64,000 bases of DNA from positions 1 to 64,000 of the forward strand of contig WEDG01007161.1 of assembly GCA_017591395.1 (NCBI GenBank). Direction: 5' to 3'. Both the position numbers and the translations under genes were made by a program. Below are positions 33,165 to 45,480 of the stretch, in pieces. Position 1 is the first letter of the stretch, and each line of letters starts with the position of its first letter. Under the pieces are notes generated by a model. The model ran no database searches. It saw only the letters and a program-made list of their open reading frames with translations, and had not been told where the DNA came from. Source of the DNA: Schistocephalus solidus. Taxonomy: Eukaryota; Platyhelminthes; Cestoda; Diphyllobothriidea; Diphyllobothriidae.

Positions 33165-33467
33165 TAAAACCCGGCTTCCGTGGAGGGAGGTCTCGTGTGA
33201 CAAACATGCTCTACTGTTTATAACGATGGATTCGGGCAGTTGATAGATAGAATATGGATTATGCAGTCGATTTAAAGAAGGCCTTCGATTGTGTGCCTCG
33301 TCATCGCCTTCTGTGCAAACTCAGCCATATAGCAGTAAGGGGTAAGCTTCTAATGTGGATTTCTAATCGTCCGCTCTCAGATTGTTCATGTCGGTGGGCA
33401 GCATTTGGTGGAGGTTGCGGACGAGACTGGTGTTCCCCAAGGCTCCCGTCTTGACCACACAGTGCAG
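33165..33467 (+). pseudogene. CR1/Jockey-like LINE RT fragment
   Basis: The plus strand reads PGFRGGRSRVTNMLYCL, then DLKKAFDCVPRHRLLCKLS (33260-33320) and, after a frameshift, RSQIVHVGG and TGVPQGSR (33375-33450). These are the FRxGRS, catalytic FDxVPH and GVPQGS blocks of CR1-type RT. It breaks off just before the YADD block, where an LTR-type element begins. Confidence 0.8.
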
Positions 33468-36190
33468 TGTACGTGACCTGCATGGTCTGGACATGACGCA
33501 ACCGCGCGCGACAAGGCAACTTTCAAGGTCATGTATACGCGGCCAGACCACCTTTGGTCTGATTGGTCACCCTTCTGTCTATGACATTCTCGCTTTGCCA
33601 TATACCCGGCTGCGTCCCCTTAGACTCTTCACTTGTGCTGTTTCCCGTCCTCACTACACGTCTTGTTTGCAACCAACCTTCTGTGCTGGCGACGCAGCTA
33701 AACGAAAATGGCTTCATTATTGCCTACACCGTTACCTTTCTGGTCGAAAAACGCGCCGAAACCCTCAAATGACTCATGGTTACAATGGAGAAAGGCATTT
33801 GAGGATTATATTGAACTGATTCCGATATTGCCACCCAAGTGTACACTAGACGTCAACTGCAAATGGAAACTCCTCCAAACCCATATAGGAGAGTTGGCAC
33901 AACGTTACTTCGACTCCCTTAAGTTGCAAGAGGTTACTGATTTTCAAGCAGTATTTACAAAGCTCGAGGCAGCGTGGGGCAGAAAAGAAAACATCTTTCT
34001 GAGCCGCTATCGGTTTTGTCAGATGCGTCAGGAATCCAATCAATGCACTGGTGATTTTATTACGAATCTGACACTCGCCATCCAGTACTGCCGATAAGAA
34101 GAGGTCAAGGCAGGCAAATTCGAGCAGGCAATGCACGTTCAGAAGTTGATCGTTGGTTTGCGCGATGAAAAATCGCGGGAATATCTGTTGTCAGATAAGA
34201 GGGATTTGTCGTGGGAGAAACCTGTGATACCGCCAGTCATCAAGAGTGCGTACGGCAAAACCTTCGGCAGCTGAATCAGTCAAATGGTGGAGTGATATCA
34301 TCCATCGAGACTGAATTGGCTGTCTCTCCGGTGAACACTGCTGGGAATTCCTCTAAACAGCAATCATTCGTTCCTTCAACACAACTACCGTCCAGCTGCC
34401 GTTGCGGTCAGCACCTCGTCCGATGATTAGACTGTAGACACCAGCAGACAAATTGCCGGTTTTTCAAGAAAATCGGTCACACCGAACGAGTGTACTTCTT
34501 CAAAAGGCGGACGAACACTAGCATGCATGCCACCTACCCGAATTCAGCTGGGGATGGCGAGGCGATACTCCCGAATGTTTTCAGCGAATACGCCGCTATG
34601 ATCGCACTGCACTATTACACTTCCTGCGGATTGTCATCCCGTGAAGTTTGAAATCGACGCTGACGCAGCTGTTGCTCTCATCAATGAGGCCTCTCTTCCG
34701 AACATCCCCCATTTCCTTCCAGCTCGTTCTTCTTTCCATAGTTACATTGGGCAAAACGAAGAAGTTCGAGGGGTTTTTACGGCTGAAGTTGAGCATGATG
34801 GAGAAATTCATTTTTTACCGATTCATGTGGTCAAAGGAAGCCAAAAACTAAATATCCCTGGACGGAACTGGATAAAATACGTGACTTCTGTGCTCTCCTA
34901 TGTACATTGGATTGGTGTTGACCCAGCACTAGATTCCCTGTTGGTAAATCATGGAGGGTTGTTTCACGATGATCCTATCACACACTACCGCGGCTCACCT
35001 GTGAAATTCCAATTTAAATCAGAATTCCGGCATCGGTTTTTAAAAGTTCGTTCAGTCGCCTATGTAGTCGCACCGAAGGTCGAAGAGGAATTGGATCACT
35101 TACAGAAAGCGGACAGCATCGGGCCCGTGCAGTATTCGGAATGGGTGGCCCCAATAGTCCCTGTTCTTAAATCTGATGGTACCGTACGTATCTGTGGCGA
35201 CTACAAGCTGAAGATCAACTCAGTAACTAAACTAAATCCTTATCCCCTCCCACGCATCGAGGACATGTACGCATGTCTCTCGGGTGTCCAAAAATTCACA
35301 AATTTGAACCTGAAGCATGCTTACAACCCAGTCGCCCTAGATATCGAATCCCGAGACACCACAACCATCAATAAGCACGGAGGTTTATTTCGATACAAAC
35401 GACTCTCAATCGGAGTAAGTTCTGCTCCAGGTTAATTTAAATGCTTGATTGATAGGCTCGTGAAGGACATATCCTACGTTTGCGCATATCTTGATGATAT
35501 ATTAGTAACGGGCCCGTCTGAACAAAGCACCTAGGAGAGGTTTGTTTGATGAAAAACGAGGAATACAACAAATGTCCTCGCCGAGGATGCTACGATAGGC
35601 ACTCACTCTTTCCGTTTGCCCATATGCAATAAAATATGTTATGGCTAGTGTAAACGTAGTGGCTGACGCCTTGAGTAGACTTCCTATTTTGGGCAATGGC
35701 GTTAACGGAGCACCTGATTTTGAGACCATGACTCTTTTACAGAATTTAACGCACCCGTAACCTCTCATCCAGAAATCCTCTCTTAAGTCGGGTAATCGGG
35801 CTGGCCGTCTTCTGCCCCCCCTGCACTCCAGCCATTCTATAGCCGCCAGAACGAATGGAGTCTACAAGATGGATGCATACTATGGGGCAGCCGTGTAGTG
35901 GTGCCACCACAGAGCCGACAAGCCATCCTCAAATACCTGCATAATGCCCATCCCGGTAAGTTGAAAATGTAGCCCTCGCCCCACAGTTATGTTTGGTGGC
36001 CCAAAATTGACAAAGACATCGAAAACATGGTAAAAGCGTGCCATCGGTGTCAACTAACACAGAAGACATTATCGAAGGTGCCTCTGAAGCCTTGGGCCTG
36101 GCCTGACTCGCCCTGGAAGAGGGTAACATCGACTACTTTGGGACATTCCAAAGCCATATGGTCTTAGTGGTGGTTGACGCCCACAAAAAA
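33468..36190 (+). pseudogene. Ty3-type LTR retrotransposon, degenerate gag-pol
   Basis: A gag-like ORF starts at 33708 (WLQWRKAFEDYIEL, SLKLQEVTDFQAVFTKLEAA) and stops at 34095, with homology continuing through a stop. A damaged zinc knuckle follows (FFKKIGHTERVCFFK, near 34455). From 34641 come a protease-like start (FEIDADAAVALI, without the usual D-T/S-G), then RT blocks DGTVRICGDYKLKINSVTKL, KFTNLNLKHAYNPVALD (an N replaces the first catalytic D) and, after a stop, CAYLDDILVTG (35485). About 1 kb of RT/RNase H is missing before NVVADALSRLP (35660), then integrase-like YVWWPKIDKDIENMV and ACHRCQL (35985-36050). It ends near 36190. The first ~240 bases, starting TGTACGTG at 33468, may be a 5' LTR and leader. 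No 3' LTR was found. Inactive. Confidence 0.85.
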
Positions 36191-37637
36191 TATTACAATT
36201 CCATGTAAATAATCGTTCCTAATCTGAAACACAGTTTAAAAGTTTGCTTAACCTTGCGTGAGATCACGCACTGACAGTAAATGAACTTGACTGTATGTCG
36301 GAGACAAGTTTTGGTGAAATCAACATTAAGACACCACAGCGGCTGACCTATTTCCATTTTTTATCGTAGTCTTCTGCGGTAATAACCAACCCTGTCCGAC
36401 CAACTTATATGGTGTGGTTGGCAAAAGCATAGTGACACGAAAGCATGTCCTGGTAATGAGGAGAAGGAGGAGGAGCGTGCTTTCAGAGGATGCTATAATC
36501 GGTCTCCAGAATAGTCCTCAAGTGCCTCTCAAAAGTGCCCAAATGCTCGAGTGGGAAGCAGGTGTATAAACGGCCACACATATAATCAAAGCGCGTATGA
36601 ACTTTGTGACGCTTTCACATATATTAGAACTATGCGGCCAGTACAGAATCCTAGCCAATGCGGCCTCCAGGCCCCGTCCTGAATGGGAAGAGAAACTGCA
36701 GGCCGGTAGATAGAATATTGGATGGAAAACCAAACAGCCAGAGCCACTGAGAACATTAGCTCCCTGTACCCTGATTTCATTTTCGCGCGTTTAAATGTCG
36801 TCCTTCAGTCACCTGCCTTCCCATCTAACTCGGCTTGACACCGATTCAGGGGGGGGGGGGGGCGATTCCCTTGCCCTTCGTCCATGGTATAGCTTTTCCG
36901 TTTCTCTTAAATCTCACGGGTCACATTTGGCTCATTTATAGTCGGTAACTAAGATGTAATTATCCCTAACTTTTTCGTTTGCTTTTTCCAGGTTTTTCTG
37001 CTTATTCGTTCTGCCCTGCCCATAAACTCCCTTTTAACACGGTTCCAATAACGCAGTTGACCTTGCTTGCAGTTTTTTAAGTGAGTTCAGCTATTGTGCT
37101 TCCACCGAACATTGCATTCGGTAGAAAAAATATAAGATAAAGGGTTGGAGGAAGTTGGCAGCCGGACAAACTCACACGTCCTGTGCCGCGAGAGCAGGTA
37201 TCCCGAGCGAGAGTGGGTTAGTTGTCATAGCTCATTGATCAAGAGCATGTCTGAGTCAGTATTGAATTTGATTGGTCGGCCTGGATAGCTGTGATAGGCC
37301 AAGAACCAGTCGCCAATGGGTACGCGCCAGCGAGTATGCATGAGCGGCATTGCAGCAGGCGCCCAGAGCAGGGCCACCACAAGTTTTCCCTTCCCAGACC
37401 GGAGTTAGGGTAAAAAAAGTCAAACAGAGCAAAACTAATTCAACTGAATGAAAAAAACGTACTTACGGTGGTGTTATCTGCAGGGTGAGGGGCTGCAGCT
37501 GTCAGTTATGAGTAAGTATAATATGGGCCACCGGAGAAAGCCAGAGTTCGAGTTGTTGAGTTGAAAGTCGACGGCAAATCCGCATACCACGTCAGGGTGT
37601 CCTTTTTGTTCGTTATCGGTTGAGACTCTGTGGGTAA
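36191..37637. other. intergenic, nothing recognised
   Basis: Contains a run of 14 G at 36849-36862 and a GC-richer patch near 37170-37390. No gene signal. Confidence 0.4.
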
Positions 37638-38003
37638 GGATGCCTTGTATGGTGTCTAAACAGAAGACTGGAATAGGGACCAACCATAGTACATGTGGCT
37701 GTGCGCCAAATTTCGGAACATTAAGTTTAAGATTAAGGTAAGGGTTAGGGGTAAGTTTAAGGTTAGGCTTGCGCTTGGTGTTATGGCCATGGTAAGTCTA
37801 AGGGTTAAGGTTATTATCTTGTTAACTTTCGGGTCGAGGTTTAGGGTAGGGCTAGGGTTAATATTATTGGGACAGTTTAGTTTTATGCTAGGGTTAAGAC
37901 GGGTATATTTACCCTTCCTGAAATTTATCGCAAGACCACTTATTGTAAGTGGACAGGGTGGTTCCTTTTCCCTTGTCCTGTTTAGGCGGCCATACAAGGC
38001 ATG
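37638..38003. mobile_element. MITE-like element with telomere-like core, copy 3
   Basis: The left end 'ggatgccttgtatgg' and right end 'cctgtttaggcggcc' then 'atacaaggcatgc' form terminal inverted repeats matching copy 2. The interior (37725-37890) has degenerate TTAGGG/GGTTAG words, so it lies in the opposite orientation to copy 2. Confidence 0.75.
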
Positions 38004-38499
38004 CATACCACTCTGTGAGAATGCATTCTATTCAATTGAAGCACAAAACATTCGGCGAAAAGTACAGGCGTCTGTAAGGCGGCATGGAACAGTCGTATAA
38101 CTCTGAAGAAACCTACAGTAAGGCACCAACGCGTGTTGTGCCGATTCAAGACTGCAAATGGATTCCCATTCAACCATATTGGTTCCTCCGTCTCCACAGA
38201 TGGATAGAACTCTCCAACAGACGATTGTTCACTGACTTGTCTTTTATATCCAACAACTTCTTCAACCTCGAGCCTTTTGAGGTCGACGACGTGCATGTAC
38301 CCTCCGTCTTAAATTTTGTTGATCAGCCCATCGAAGTTCTTTGTCGCGAGCTGGGGGGAAGGGGGTGGATCTATCAATGCCATGGGTATAGGAGCGCCCG
38401 GCGAGCTAGTATTGCCGGCGGGTGAAGCAACCAGCGAGCTTGATTACATGCAGGTACTTATGAACCGGGACGGGATTCTCATGTGAATGTCATGCCTTG
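38004..38499. other. intergenic with one unassigned ORF
   Basis: A plus-strand ORF of 113 codons (38084-38425) has normal composition (PYWFLRLHRWIELSNRRLF) but no recognised domain. Confidence 0.3.
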
Positions 38500-38639
38500 T
38501 CATTATTTGTTAATTTGAGTCTTGAGAAACGGCTGGTGATGGAGGATGCAAGATATAGGCTGTCGGGAATGAAGTCCGGGTGCTGGCACAGACGGAGGAA
38601 CTGCTCAGTTTGATTGCATCGGAGCCATGGCCTGAACAA

Positions 38640-39470
38640 CCTTCTCAGCACATTTAAATACAATAATAAACTGCCAGGCACGCAGTTACGTAAGGGCGCT
38701 TTACCGCGGTATGGAAACACACTACAGTGAAACCGGACGGAATGGTTGCTGAATTAACATATCTTCGACGGGTGATAAGAGCGAATGGCTACCCCTGCAA
38801 CTTCGTCAACCAGTGCCTGCGCAAACGAGACAAGGAACCAAACCCAACGTGCCCCAATTTTTGTGAGCTTTCTAGTACGTGAAAAATGTATCGGAAGCCG
38901 TCAGTTGCCTCCTTGGAGTTGGGGGTGCAGACAGACCAGAGACCACCGTAAGACCGAAAGACCCCCAGTCACGGCCAAGAACATCTGGGGGTCGTTAACC
39001 GTGTCTGATGCAATGGCGGGCAAAGTATATCTGGGAGAAACTGAACAAGTAATTGGGACCCGGGTTACCGAACACAGAGCAACAGTGAGGAGGAACGTCA
39101 GCTCCAAATTCGTGACTCATTTAACGGGACCCAGTCACAAATTCGGGTTTAATGAAGTCAAAATTATCACTAGAAGCAACAACCGCTTGAGCCGCGAACT
39201 GCCCGCATCATTTTTTCTGGTCCTCAATCAATCCAAAAGCGCAACAACATCCCTGCTCCATACTCCGCGATAAGACTTTATGCAGATAAAGTAGTTAGCC
39301 ACGCAGTGAGCGTGCGGATGACCACTGCTCCTCGTGCTAGTGTTGGCGAGCTAAATAGCACGAGGGCCCTCACTGACGGCGAAACCCCGACAGTTAGCAA
39401 CTTGGCTGCGGGCAATTAACGAACCACTTGCGACGAGCGTAGGAGCGCATAGAAACTGCCCAGCAAATGA
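38640..39470 (+). pseudogene. Penelope-like element, RT end and GIY-YIG domain
   Basis: The plus strand reads TYLRRVIRANGYPCNFVNQC and LRKRDKEPNPTCPNF (38755-38860), the RT thumb region. After frameshifts comes GKVYLGETEQVIGTRVTEHR (39025-39080), the GIY-YIG-type core, and HLTGPSHKFGFNEVKIITR, then NNRLSRELPAS. A last frame change gives IPAPYSAIRLYADKVVSHAV and ASVGELNSTRALTDGETPTV down to a stop near 39417. The RT active site and both terminal repeats are missing. It belongs to a different subfamily from the element at 11384-13250, judging by the linker and tail. Confidence 0.85.
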
Positions 39471-41399
39471 ATACTGCAACATCTTACAGGTCAGGCAACT
39501 ATCACACCACGCTCAATTATCTACTACGCATCCGGGAGCTGCCAAATGTAATAGGCATGTAGTGGCCTTGTAAAATCATATAAATACTGCAACACCTGGA
39601 CAATCCACTTTCCTTATCTGCCTTTTGTCTTTGTTAATGGATTCGAGTTAGCATTCAAAGTCTCAGGCTAACAAAGCTCTTGTTTGGATGATCTTGTCCC
39701 CTTTTTTTGCAACTACTTTCTGGAGCACGCTTTTTCGCTTCTAGTGACCGCGTTTTCCTATCCACGGACATGATATATGGAAATCGGATTAAAGCCGAGC
39801 AGGAATTGCCTGATGACTGAGCTCAGCTACGTCTGGTAATTACGTTCCGAGCATGTGAGGTTGACCAAAATCGCGGCAGCTAAAGCCATAGGGAGACCCC
39901 AACCACTACGACCTTTATGCCCAGCATCGAACAGGGAGGGAGAAGTCATACGTAAAAAGGGTAGATAATCGATGAACCTGGTGGATCTATGAACTTCACC
40001 CAGTCGCAAAATCCAGGTATCATCAGCGGCTCGAAAGATAATGTGCTTGCCCCATCGGCCACATCCCGATAACCATTCTCGACAGACGGACTGGGCAATG
40101 TTAACCGACGTATGTGAGCCTTTATAGTTGGTAGGCTCTGAATTGATCCTCACGCAGAGAGGGGACGTGCAACAGCGAAGGTGACATAGGTTACTTCGGC
40201 TCATCTTCTAATTTCACAATAGTTGCTACCCGTAGTGGAACTTGCAAGTCGTCTGCTGTACTAAGTCAGTTCTCTTTATGTGTAGCACTAATTATCCATC
40301 AAAATATTTCTTCTTCTCCACCTCAGCTGGTGGCACAGGTTTTCGTAGACGGAAGCGATACAGCCTCGATGATTTAGTGACTAGAACCTAGGTTACAGCG
40401 CTTCGATGATATTTGTGGTCGTTTTTGAATTACGACCAGCTCGGGCATTTGTACAGTTTAAAAGAAACTGAATGATGGTCCTAGAGGCCGATTATGGCAA
40501 ACTGCGAGCGCGCACTCCTCCTTTTCTTTCTTCTTCTCCTCCTCCTCCTCCTCCTCCTCCTCCTGCTCCTGCTACTCCTCTTTCTCTTCCTGCCCCATAC
40601 CACTAAAACATGCTTTCGTGTCGTTCTGTTATTGTTATTCACACCAAAACTTAGCCTTACTGCGGTGGCAAGCACAGCACTAGACCACTGACGGTATCTG
40701 CTTTGTGACCTTCAACCTATGGCTGCGGAAAACATCGGTTTATGCACGAAAATGTCCGACATTATCGTTAGCGTAGGGTGATGTGCAAAGATACCTGGGT
40801 TTCTTTAGCACAATGGCCATGTTCTTGGGTTCTTTGCGTTAAAGGAGTCTAAATGATGCAAACACTTCGGATACTCTGACCTTAGCGGCAACAGAGACAA
40901 CTATGCTGGAGTTAGAATATTAACCTTATTGATCTTCGCCCCCTGGTTTGAGGTCCAGTCAGGCTACCACACTCTAACGATGTCAGCAGTACACTGCGGG
41001 TTTACGGCATTTTGTCTGACACCGAACTAGCCAGTCAGATAGGAAATGACATGCACTGAAGTAGAACGGGGAGGTTCAGTGGAAATAAGGGACCGAGTGT
41101 ATACGGGTAACGCGAGTTGAACCGCAATATGACACCATCCTTATGTCATGGCACATATAACAGTTGAGATTGACACCGTTCACTCAATCGGCTGCAGAAG
41201 TGGCAATACACTTTACCAAACAATTTTTGGCAAAAATGGTTACATTTGAATTTTGGTTTGTCAGTTTGCGCTTACCTGACTTGACTCCGCATGATTCTCA
41301 TGTGTATGGGCATTTTAGGTAGAGAAGACGTTCTAAGGACGGTGTGAGGACGAAAAAATTATGAAAGTTCCAAAGAATTGTGTACGGGTACACACATCC
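39471..41399. other. intergenic, nothing recognised
   Basis: A minus-strand ORF of 125 codons (39827-40204) has no recognised domain. A CTC/CTT-rich array at about 40525-40590 explains the poly-Leu and poly-Arg readings there. Confidence 0.35.
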
Positions 41400-41595
41400 C
41401 AACAGTTCATTCGTCATAATTTCGACGAGGTTAACCGTGTGCTCCACGCCAGGGTGGTGCAGAGACGGTGACTTGCGCTGGATGATAGTGAGAGCAGACT
41501 TGCGATGCATCTACCTCACTCTCTGTTCCACTCCCCAACCAGGGCCAGGTGTCAGGACAGACTCAAGAAGACCGGAGATGGTAGAGTTTGATACA
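41400..41595 (+). repeat. RepA fragment (5' part)
   Basis: Matches the first part of RepA: 'tgctccacgccagg', 'gacggtgacttgcgc', 'ctacctcactctctg', 'gtgtcagga' and 'actcaagaagaccgga' occur in the same order as at 55980-56120. Confidence 0.75.
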
Positions 41596-43009
41596 CCTTC
41601 CACAAATACAAGACTAAAATTCACGCCATGCCCCATATTATACCGTATCCTTAGGGCGACGCGCTCTATATATTGTCCAGCAGAACAACCATGAGAGTAA
41701 ACTATTATGCATAAAATTTCCCCTCTAAATAGAACCATCCTGCACACCATGTCGAATCTTTTACGTGGAAAGATTTATTCCCATAAACTGTCAGAAATGC
41801 TGATTTATGTATTCAACATACTAATATGCAGACAAAAACTATCCTAACCAAAGTTTTAAACGGAAACTCTTGGCCATAGTTGTGTTCCAGTGTTTTGGCG
41901 TTTTCAACATGGAAAAGTTCATGTCCCGCTAAAAATTCCTTCCAATTAAATCCCGCTGGCCACACTTTAAACCGGCATATAAAATGCAATGCGCAACTAA
42001 TTTTACAACAGCGAATCATACTCACTTAGGGCTGTTTCTGCATGAACTGGAGCCAATTTACAAACATCGACGCAGTAAATTAATAATTTAAAACCGCTGA
42101 CTATTTGCACCGCGGTAAAAAGTTAAGTATTTAGAATAAACGATTGCGCCATAATATAAATGCTCCAGAAATAGTATTCCACCTATTTAGAGAAGAGCCT
42201 TCATTAAATTCATAGTCATAATAAAAATAAAAGATCCTGGGAACTCGAAAATCCGCCGAACGTATCCTAGGAGCTTATCCGCGCAGTATCAAGACCACGA
42301 CAATCAAACCGGGAAGTTGGAAGAGATTACTGTATTTGCAAATTCTATGGGATGGTATGTTAAAAAATGACGATAGAACTGTGATAGTGCTCGTTTGAAA
42401 ACTAGAAGACAAACAGGTTGGCTGAATTCGCCTCCAATTTAATGAACATTCCGATATTCAGTGATGTGTGATAGACGTTAGAAAAACGCAAAGGTCGGCT
42501 GACTGAACTGGGACTGAAATTAGTGTGGAGATTTGGCCCAAGGACGTGGAATTTGTCCTGCACTGCACCATATTCAAAGATTAATTCACCCAACTCATGG
42601 TTCTAGCTTCTACCTCCATGGGCGTTTGCCTACAACAGATCACGTGGTACATGCCCTGAAACGACGCGGAAACCAAATCAGGGCACGGCAGGTGTTATTG
42701 AGGATTCGCACCCACAGCATGTTGGCCAATGCGCCCGATCCCATCCCAGTTCTTCCTGACTGATTCTCACCAGAGGGACGTGTAGAGAAGGGAGGAGTTA
42801 GCACAGCAAGTGCTACGTAATGCTGCTCTCTCTCTCTCTCTCTCATCTTTTGCGACGGTCATGATGATATGTGCTGTACTTACCTTAGAGTTGACATTTA
42901 AAAAGTGTTTATGGACAGCACGCAGACCGGAAGCAATTATCGGGTGCCAAGAGATTAGTCTTAAAAACCGGATTTGTTGCCAAAACACATATGTCTGGAA
43001 AACTTGGAG
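41596..43009. other. intergenic with a short TC array
   Basis: No gene recognised. (TC)n lies at 42823-42845. A 226-codon ORF starting at 42810 begins in this array and owes its length to chance plus the Penelope remnant downstream. Confidence 0.35.
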
Positions 43010-43530
43010 ATTTCTCCATTCGCGAATGGCCGAACATGCAGTAGCAGAGAGTACGAATGACTCTAGCAGTCAAGTCACGACTCACTCGACGGGAGTGGCA
43101 ATACCTTTAGGTTTGCACGCCGAAATTCGGCAAGAGAGGACAACCACGTGTGACGCGATTTGCTTAGATTATTTTTTTCCAACTCACAGTCGAGTAAAAA
43201 GCACAACACCTTCCCAAATCAAGATGCTGGGCCGAGTAAAAGAGAAGCAAGGTTGGACGTGGGCAACTAATAACTACTCTGAGCATGGCCAAACTGCCGA
43301 TCCATTATTATTCCAGCATCCAAAACGAGTGAAGAAACCACAACGATTAAAGGCTCGGGTACGGAATAACAAGCAATCATCATATCAGTTATGGCCCTCG
43401 GCGGGGCTGCTTAGCCTCTGGTGGCATGGCTACTCCTATAAATACTGCGCTCTTTCGGTCCCCGTTACCCTTATCTACGACTGTCTCTGATGAGGGTTTC
43501 GAGTGAGAATCCAAAACGTCACTCCAATGA
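43010..43530 (+). pseudogene. Penelope-like remnant, 3' end
   Basis: RMAEHAVAEST and SSSQVTTHSTG (43025-43090) resemble the second half of a Penelope GIY-YIG domain, and the segment 43440-43530 resembles a Penelope terminal repeat. The part between is unrecognisable. Weak individually; the two signals in the expected order make it plausible. Confidence 0.45.
43480..43528 (+). ncRNA. decayed hammerhead-like motif
   Basis: CTGATGA (43487-43493), a stem II of GGTTTC against GAATCC with one mismatch, then AAAAC and GTC (ending 43520). The expected GAAA is AAAA, and stem I does not pair well, so catalysis is unlikely. Its layout is the same as at 13146-13190. Confidence 0.4.
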
Positions 43531-44894
43531 GCTTCTGGTTCCAACAGTCGTGCGGACGACCTTGAGGAGCTGTTTGATGAAGGTAAGGCTGCCTGATGTT
43601 GAAGAAAATCGAAAGCATGCGAATTCTTCTCTATTTGTGCAAAAGGACCCCAACGAAAGGAAGACGGTTGTTTCCTTTCGACTTCTATCATGATTGGGTG
43701 AGTTTAAGCATTGATAAACAAGCAGAATATTTGTTGTTTTGATAAGAAAGGAAATTATGGAGCTCAGAACTTTGGTCATTACCGCGTACACATAAAGTGT
43801 TGCATACCTCGAAGCGTTAATATTGCAATGAAGCTTGGTAGAAGGAAGTCCACTGGGGTGCCTTTAATTTGTTCGAAAAGTTGTTCAACGATGTGAAAAG
43901 AGATTTTGAGACAGCGGCGTTGAAACGCAAGCACATATTCGGCCTTCCACGGCTTGTTTCCCTGTCTACTTCCTCAGCAGGCATTCGGACCGTCCTGTGA
44001 TCTATAAAGTCCTGTGTCAATTATTAACACAGTTTTTCTCAAATTTTTATATCACACACTTTAAAAGAGGTGAACGGACGAAGACATCCGAGACGTCAGC
44101 GGTAGAATATATCTGCCACAGAGAGCGCATTTTATTGCTCCGACGGGAACGCTCAAGATTTTAATCCGTGTAGATGCCGTTAGTAGGGAAGTAAATTATT
44201 GAAAGTTATTTAATCACTTTTTGGCACCCTTCAAAGACTGCACTAGTAGTATTTGCGTTATTTTATTTGAAAGTATACTGTTTGTTTTTTGACTTTTTGA
44301 AATAATTGACGTTGAAACTATTTTCATTTAGCTTGGGGTGTTGCGAAATACGATACACTTAGAGCCAGAAGTATTTGGATCATTTTGAAATGATAGTACC
44401 AGCGTCACCATCTCTCATGGAAAATCATATCGATACCCCGTATTGCAATAGGACATCCGATACTGGTTTTCGTGCGACTGGCGCGCGCCACTAATAAATA
44501 TGCAATAAAAACTACGTCAGCTACATAAGCAGCAATGTAAAAAGTAATTATATCTTCTGGGCTCTATCGTCCGCTCTAGAATCAATTCATAGGAAATGTA
44601 CTCAAAAAGCAAAATTTGACTCCTAACGTATTAAAATCGCGACTATCAGTCCACTTTTCATACACATTTTGAGAACAGGTCGTTTGATCAGACCTCAATT
44701 TTTCCCAAAACATATCTTACTACTGTCGAGATTTTTGTTCGTCAGGTTAAAAGAGCTCGTCTCTATTGCTTTGAGGCCGCCACTAACAACTTAATGCCAT
44801 CTGCAAGTGTAACATAGCTAGAAAATGCAAAACTCGCAGTTAAAATACAAAAATGAACATCAACACCACCACCCATCCCCCTCCCCAGGCTGCT
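43531..44894. other. intergenic, nothing recognised
   Basis: Short overlapping ORFs only; AT-rich from 44000 to 44860. Confidence 0.35.
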
Positions 44895-45238
44895 AGAGTG
44901 AGTCCACCGGAAAGGAGGATGTCACTAGTCTCCGGAGAAATTGCGCGACAGCCTCTGAGCCGCGAACACCAGGATTGATTGGATGACAACGAAGAGATTC
45001 CCAATATGTTAGCCGAAAAAGAATAGACTGTAAAAAGCCTGCATCAACTACCATAAGCAAAGCCGCCTTATTCAGAAGTCGACACATTGTGCACCAACGG
45101 CTGCGGGAGATCCAGGATGCCTGGATGGACAGCAGGGCCAAGGAAATCAAAGGGTGTTTGTGCCACATTGAAGCAAAGGACTTCTCTACCTCCATCAAGA
45201 TAGCCTACGACCTCTACACAAAAGGAAAAGCACTGCCA
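44895..45238 (+). pseudogene. LINE linker fragment (same family as 9473-11185)
   Basis: In changing frames it reads SREHQD, LDDNEEIPNMLAEKE and then RLREIQDAWMDSRAKEIKG (45100-45150), the segment between endonuclease and RT in the tapeworm LINE at 9473-11185. No RT follows on this strand. Confidence 0.7.
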
Positions 45239-45239
45239 C

Positions 45240-45480
45240 TCAGCTGCACTTCTCACAGAGAAATTGCACTTTCTAAAGCCCCTCGATAGACAGAGCACGC
45301 GTCCCACGATGTCGTTCCAGATGGCAAAGGCAACGCCAGCGTCGCGTTGCTGTAACTTTGAATGGTCGCTCCAGAAGAAAGTGCAGCCGGCACCCACATC
45401 CTCCATCTGACCATTTTTATAGAATGAGGTCTCGCTGAAAGCAGCGATGTAGCGTTCCAATTATCGAGCGGCTAGTGCCG
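45240..45480 (-). pseudogene. LINE endonuclease fragment
   Basis: The minus strand reads YIAAFSETSFYKNGQMEDVG (SETxF is the endonuclease catalytic block), AGCTFFWSDHSK and RDAGVAFAIWNDIVGRVLCL. It is the same LINE family as the adjoining plus-strand piece, but inverted and abutting it. Confidence 0.8.

Noticed and set aside
40494..40691. Poly-leucine or poly-arginine ORFs
   Set aside because: They are produced by a CTC/CTT simple repeat.
42810..43490. 226-codon plus-strand ORF
   Set aside because: It begins in a TC array and spans a weak Penelope remnant; its middle has no recognisable domain, so a host gene is not supported.
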